Below, one piece after another: positions 32,955 to 36,273 of a stretch of 36,273 bases of DNA. The notes below the pieces were generated by a model, which saw only the letters and a program-made list of their open reading frames with translations, was not told where the DNA came from and made no database searches. The first letter of the stretch is position 1, and each line of letters begins with the position of its first letter. The DNA comes from an uncultured Aureispira sp. (GTDB taxonomy: Bacteria > Bacteroidota > Bacteroidia > Chitinophagales > Saprospiraceae): the NCBI GenBank assembly GCA_905480485.1, contig CAJQQM010000193.1:1-36273 (forward strand), written 5' to 3'. A program made the translations under genes and the position numbers.

Positions 32955-34238
32955 ATGTATTGGGCGTACCGTTTTTCTGCATTGTTTTTATTTTTTATTC
33001 CAATCTTGGCTTTGACCCAAGATGCAGAAAGCGCATTTAAAAATTTTGACTACATCTACAAATCTAATATTAAGAGTGTCAAATTCCACCCCTTTGATTC
33101 AGAAACGGATTATCCGCTAATGAGCTTAAACAGTCCTGGACACTTCTTGCTTTCCTTTGATGACTTGGAGGCATATACCAAAGATTTTAGCTATAAAATA
33201 ATACACTGTGATGCGAATTGGCAAGTATCTCAAGATATAGATGCCATGGATTATATTGATGGTTTTCAAGAAAATAGATTTTATAATTCTGAAAGTTCTT
33301 TCAATACTAGAGTACCATATACCCACTATGAGGTTAAGATTCCAAATGAAGATGTAAAATGGACAAAATCGGGTAACTATTTACTGAAAGTATACCGAGA
33401 CAACGACGAAAACGACTTGATTATTACCCGTCGATTTATGATTGTAGATACCAAAATGAAAGTGGTTCCTACAATGCGCAGTACCGCTATGCCTCCAAAT
33501 AGTGCTAGTCATCAAGAACTAAGTTTTACGATTCAACATACAGGAATCAGAATAGGAAATGTAGAAGAACAAATAAAAGTAGCTATTTTGCAAAATGGCC
33601 GATGGGACAATTGTATTAAAAACCCTGAAGCAACTTATATCAAAGAGGAAGAAATTGGTTACAATATGCTTGGAGCTATTCTTTTTCCGGGGTACAAAGA
33701 GTTTAGGCCCCTCGATTTGCGTTCTTTCAAATTTAGAACCTTACAAGTTGAACGTATGGAACAATATCGAGATGGTTTTGAATTGTGGTTGTTCGAAGAT
33801 GTCAATCGTTCTTATCAACCGCATGTGTTCACACACGACTTGAATGGTAATTTTTTCTTGCAAACGCATGAAGAACGAAATGCTCAATTGGAAGGAGAAT
33901 ATGGGCAGGTTAATTTTTCACTTAAATCGCTTAGCCCTTTCAATGGTTCGGTTTATTTGTTAGGAGGGTTTAATAATTTTTGTGCTAGTGAGGCCTTTAA
34001 AATGCAATACAATCCTCAACGGCGTGGATATGAATTGAGTACCCAATTAAAAAACGGATTTTATGATTACTATTATGGCTTGATAGCCGAAGGAAGCGAC
34101 CAAAAAAATATTACAGCAATAGAAGGCGCTAGTTTTGAAACTGAAAATGATTATCTTTTTTTGGTATATTTAAAAGATTTTGGGGGCTTATATGATCAAT
34201 TAGTAGCTGTTCAGAAGCTAAATACACGCCCCAAATAA
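32955..34238 (+). CDS. type IX secretion system plug protein (DUF5103)
   Basis: A 427-residue exported protein (signal peptide to about ALT-QDA, ~22) of the DUF5103 family, now called T9SS plug protein. Recognisable segments: IYKSNIKSVKFHPFDSE, DYPLMSLNSPGHFLLSFDDL (~53-72), YKIIHCDANWQVSQD and the DYIDGFQENRFYNS motif (~94-107), then TRRFMIVD. By family knowledge, a plug protein closes the periplasmic side of the giant SprA (Sov) translocon of T9SS. It sits far from other T9SS genes in this window except the PorE-like gene ~1.2 kb away. Length is normal. Specific pairing with SprA is family inference. Confidence 0.88.
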   Translation: MYWAYRFSALFLFFIPILALTQDAESAFKNFDYIYKSNIKSVKFHPFDSETDYPLMSLNSPGHFLLSFDDLEAYTKDFSYKIIHCDANWQVSQDIDAMDYIDGFQENRFYNSESSFNTRVPYTHYEVKIPNEDVKWTKSGNYLLKVYRDNDENDLIITRRFMIVDTKMKVVPTMRSTAMPPNSASHQELSFTIQHTGIRIGNVEEQIKVAILQNGRWDNCIKNPEATYIKEEEIGYNMLGAILFPGYKEFRPLDLRSFKFRTLQVERMEQYRDGFELWLFEDVNRSYQPHVFTHDLNGNFFLQTHEERNAQLEGEYGQVNFSLKSLSPFNGSVYLLGGFNNFCASEAFKMQYNPQRRGYELSTQLKNGFYDYYYGLIAEGSDQKNITAIEGASFETENDYLFLVYLKDFGGLYDQLVAVQKLNTRPK

Positions 34239-34322
34239 CCCACATTAGCGATAGCATCAGAAGCAGCTATTAGATGCCTTTCGAGTTTCAAAAAAAGATA
34301 TTTAATCCGTACAAGCCTATAT

Positions 34323-34808
34323 TTAAAGGTATTCTTTGTAAAGCTTCGCTTGTTTGAAATGACGCAACAATAGAGCTTCTAGGAATGTTTTATCGATGGT
34401 ATCAAAAGCTTTCTTTTGAGTACTATCAACATCAAATACGGCAATAAGCTGCCCTTCGTTGTCCCATACAGGTAAAACTATTTCGGACATAGTAGCAGCA
34501 TCACAGGCTAAATGCTCTGGGTCTTGATGTACATCGTCAATAATCTGGGTCCTTTGGGTTAATGCTGCACGTCCGCAAATCCCTTTATCGAAAGGAATAT
34601 GCAAGCACCCTAAGGTACCCTGATAAGGTCCTATTATTAAGGCCCCTTGATGGACACAATAAAAACCTAGCCAATAGTAGTACGGTAGCTGTTCTTTTAG
34701 GATGCAGTTGATAGTGGCCATTTTCAACACCATATTCGTCTCTCCTTCCAATACTGCATCTATTTGGCCAATTGCGCTTTGATAGGCCTTTTTTTTATCA
34801 AATTTCAT
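34323..34808 (-). CDS. free methionine-(R)-sulfoxide reductase (GAF-domain fRMsr)
   Basis: A 161-residue GAF-domain enzyme of the fRMsr (MsrC) family. The three conserved cysteines are present: GCLHI (Cys68), GICGRAA (Cys78) and HLACDA (Cys102, presumed catalytic), with YYYWLGFY (~43-50), GPYQGTLGC, SEIVLP and FDVDS matching family blocks. It reduces free methionine-R-sulfoxide in the cytoplasm using thioredoxin. Alone on the minus strand, convergent with the plug-protein gene; no clear terminator between them. Confidence 0.92.
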   Translation of the reverse strand: MKFDKKKAYQSAIGQIDAVLEGETNMVLKMATINCILKEQLPYYYWLGFYCVHQGALIIGPYQGTLGCLHIPFDKGICGRAALTQRTQIIDDVHQDPEHLACDAATMSEIVLPVWDNEGQLIAVFDVDSTQKKAFDTIDKTFLEALLLRHFKQAKLYKEYL

Positions 34809-34898
34809 TTGTTATTTGCTGCTTTTTTAGATAAATAATGACAAATATGCAAAGAAATTCTTCAATCAAAAATGCTTTGATAAAAAAAGTTAAGTAAT

Positions 34899-34929
34899 TT
34901 TGGATAAGCTCAAAATCTAATTATATTTG
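34899..34929 (+). promoter_or_regulatory. Bacteroidota-type promoter for tRNA-Leu
   Basis: TTTG (34899-34902), 19-base spacer, TATATTTG (34922-34929): an exact consensus match with canonical spacing, 22 bases before the tRNA. Confidence 0.75.
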
Positions 34930-34951
34930 CAATCCACTTATTAGAGACCTT

Positions 34952-35035
34952 GCCCAGGTGGTGGAATTGGTAGACACGCCAGCTTGAGGGGCTGGTGCCC
35001 TTAAGGGTGTGCAAGTTCGAATCTTGTCCCGGGCA
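34952..35035 (+). tRNA. tRNA-Leu (anticodon GAG)
   Basis: An 84-base class II tRNA. Acceptor GCCCAGG pairs with CCCGGGC at the 3' end (one A-C mismatch at position 5, also seen in E. coli tRNA-Leu), D-arm GTGGTGGAATTGGTAGACAC, anticodon stem CCAGC/GCTGG with loop TTGAGGG (anticodon GAG at 34986-34988), a long variable arm with CCCTTAAGGG and T-arm with GTTCGAAT. CCA is not encoded. It decodes CUU/CUC. Confidence 0.96.
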
Positions 35036-35038
35036 CAA

Positions 35039-35070
35039 AAAAAGAATCTGTTTTTCAACAGATTCTTTTT
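35039..35070. terminator. terminator of the tRNA-Leu gene
   Basis: Perfect 14-bp stem (35039-35052 / 35057-35070), TTTC loop, right arm ending in T5; starts four bases after the tRNA. The A-tract on the left arm also makes it usable for the convergent minus-strand gene that stops at 35095. Confidence 0.85.
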
Positions 35071-35094
35071 CATTTTATCTTCTTCTTATTTTAA

Positions 35095-35760
35095 TTATTT
35101 AGTAGCCTTTAATTGTTCTTGTATTTTTTCTAACTGATTCGATAAGGCTTCCATTGCTTTTTTGGTAAGCGCTAACTCTGTTTTTGTAGTTGTAAAATCT
35201 TCATTCATTCGTTCCATTTCGGTCCTACTAACTTCAAATTTTGTATTCGAGGCAGCCAAATCTTTATTGGTATTGATCAACTGCTGTTCTAGGCGCACTG
35301 CCTCTTTTTTCAAATCCGTTTCGATTTTGATACGTCTATTTTTAGAATATTGTTTTATCCCCAACAATTTTCGTCTTAGTAAATAATAAAATACCCCTAA
35401 TAAGATAAAAAATAAAACGGACCCAATGAGCCAAAATAATTTATTTTGAGCCACTATTGAGTCAATTGCATCAATTTTAGCGTGGGCATCATGGGCATTA
35501 GAATGCGCGTCTAAAACACGTATGTGAAGACTATCAGACAACATTTCGATGTTAGCTGTATTAATATCAGCAACATTCGTAATAAGATCAACACCGCGAA
35601 GTTGTGCATCGATTTGTGCTTGCATTTCAGCGATTAATTGAAACTGCAATTTATCATTGTTTGTATTTTTTTGAATTTTACGTTGGTAATTAATTGAATC
35701 GTTTTGAGCCATGCAACAGTGGCCAATTGCAAATAGAATAATAAAGACAAAGTTTTTCAT
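35095..35760 (-). CDS. membrane-anchored coiled-coil protein, unassigned
   Basis: The ATG at 35760 is chosen because it gives a clean signal peptide (MKNFVFIILFAIGHCCMA then QND); a longer frame from 35823 would bury it. The 221-residue protein has an extracytoplasmic helical part (~20-105, with HSNAHDAHAKIDAID), one transmembrane helix (about 107-127, LFWLIGSVLFFILLGVFYYL) followed by basic RRK, and a long charged coiled coil to the C-terminus (KKEAVRLEQQLINTNKDLAA...). No catalytic motif is present. It may act as a scaffold. I do not recognise a family. The gene is convergent with tRNA-Leu. Confidence 0.6.
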   Translation of the reverse strand: MKNFVFIILFAIGHCCMAQNDSINYQRKIQKNTNNDKLQFQLIAEMQAQIDAQLRGVDLITNVADINTANIEMLSDSLHIRVLDAHSNAHDAHAKIDAIDSIVAQNKLFWLIGSVLFFILLGVFYYLLRRKLLGIKQYSKNRRIKIETDLKKEAVRLEQQLINTNKDLAASNTKFEVSRTEMERMNEDFTTTKTELALTKKAMEALSNQLEKIQEQLKATK

Positions 35761-36273
35761 AATAGGTAGATTTGAGGCGTTAGAAAAAGACACGACAATA
35801 ACCGCTGAAATTTTGAATATCAAAAATCAGATAAAGCGATAGTGTACCCAAGAAAAAGGGCGAACAAAACAAAGCGGTTGCTGTACTTATTGGTTAGGGT
35901 TGATGGAATCTTTGTATACTATAATATAAGAAAAGTATTGCTTAAATAAAAGTTATTGGCTGTATTTATTTATGAATGACATACTTATGCAAAGAATCAA
36001 CTAAATATTGCACTAATTTTTGACGGTTAAATGCTGCAATAGGCCTGCATAAAAAAGATCGGTTTTATTTTTTCATCCTGTTTTAATACAAAAAAACCGT
36101 TCCAATGCTGCTTTGCAAGCTACTAACGCTCAAAACATTACTATAGCCAACTTTACAAAGATATAAATTCCACAACAACCCTTGCTTATACTCTGCTTAG
36201 CTTTTGAAATGATCCTTTACACGCACAGCATTATCGTAGTATGTTGTCCATTCTCCTACAGCTTTTGCCTAAT
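35761..36273. other. 513-base terminal non-genic region
   Basis: Upstream of the coiled-coil gene to the window edge. It is A/T-rich, with no gene I can support. A minus-strand TATCTTTG (36156-36163) matches TAnnTTTG but lacks a spaced partner and has no nearby gene on that side. A short minus-strand frame at the edge is discussed under rejected items. Confidence 0.4.

Noticed and set aside
36197-36271. Minus-strand peptide-like tail (AKAVGEWTTYYDNAV...) at the window edge
   Set aside because: It reads like the end of a gene, but an in-frame TAG stands at its upstream end, inside the window, so it is not an open frame running off the edge. Only 23 codons remain.
1-36273. CRISPR array, insertion sequence, prophage or a complete defence island
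   Set aside because: No regularly spaced direct repeats, transposase, integrase or phage structural genes were seen; the only defence-like domain is the degraded DUF4011 protein, which has no partner genes.

Overview
The window is AT-rich chromosomal DNA from a Bacteroidota bacterium. The evidence is lineage-typical: a T9SS-exported esterase with a type A sorting domain, a T9SS plug-family protein (DUF5103), a PorE-like TPR/PD40/CRD protein, the long Bacteroidota form of NusB near DUF1573, YajC and a YbbR-like protein, an OstA_2-type LptD/OstA relative, and several upstream sites matching the Bacteroidota promoter consensus TTTG / TAnnTTTG. I would guess a Saprospiria-like or related non-Bacteroidales lineage, but that placement is inference. 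No phage, insertion sequence, CRISPR array or rRNA was recognised.

Layout. 2-1699: C-terminal part of a large DNA-repair-type AAA ATPase (5' end outside the window). 1966-2547: exported thioredoxin-like protein. 2564-4870 (minus): a tight three-gene unit of a retropepsin-like RimB-type protease, a RimK-type ATP-grasp ligase and an AstE/AspA-type zinc carboxypeptidase. 5130-7114: a periplasmic protein made of four tandem PilJ-like helical modules, then ArsC. 7315-8613: T9SS esterase, facing a bestrophin channel gene (8666-9577, minus) across a bidirectional terminator. 9578-10032: non-genic. 10033-10788 (minus): acyl-ACP thioesterase, divergent from nusB.

10932-15783 (plus) is the nusB - beta-barrel - DUF1573 - ankyrin - yajC - ybbR-like block, with an internal promoter before yajC. 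15828-18923 (minus) encodes a DUF4011-type protein whose helicase and nuclease motifs look degraded; 19102-21120 (minus) an OstA-like protein. 21369-22748: exported alpha/alpha-toroid protein, ended by a strong terminator. 22896-24492: DinB-like, NYN-LOTUS and cupin genes in a probable operon, convergent with a lipoprotein gene (24489-25271). 25575-28669: glmM, a cysteine desulfurase gene and a lipoprotein in a probable operon. 28973-31708: PorE-like protein ending in SPOR domains, facing a CorA-type transporter across a perfect 23-bp terminator. 32955-34238: T9SS plug protein. 34323-34808 (minus): free methionine sulfoxide reductase. 34952-35035: tRNA-Leu(GAG) with promoter and terminator. 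35095-35760 (minus): membrane coiled-coil protein. The last 513 bases hold no gene I can support.

Functionally the region mixes housekeeping (transcription, Sec translocation, cell-wall precursor, Fe-S and tRNA supply), envelope and T9SS functions, and several poorly characterised proteins. The most unusual are the degraded DUF4011 protein, the four-module PilJ-like protein, the RimK/protease/carboxypeptidase triad and the SPOR-tailed PorE relative.
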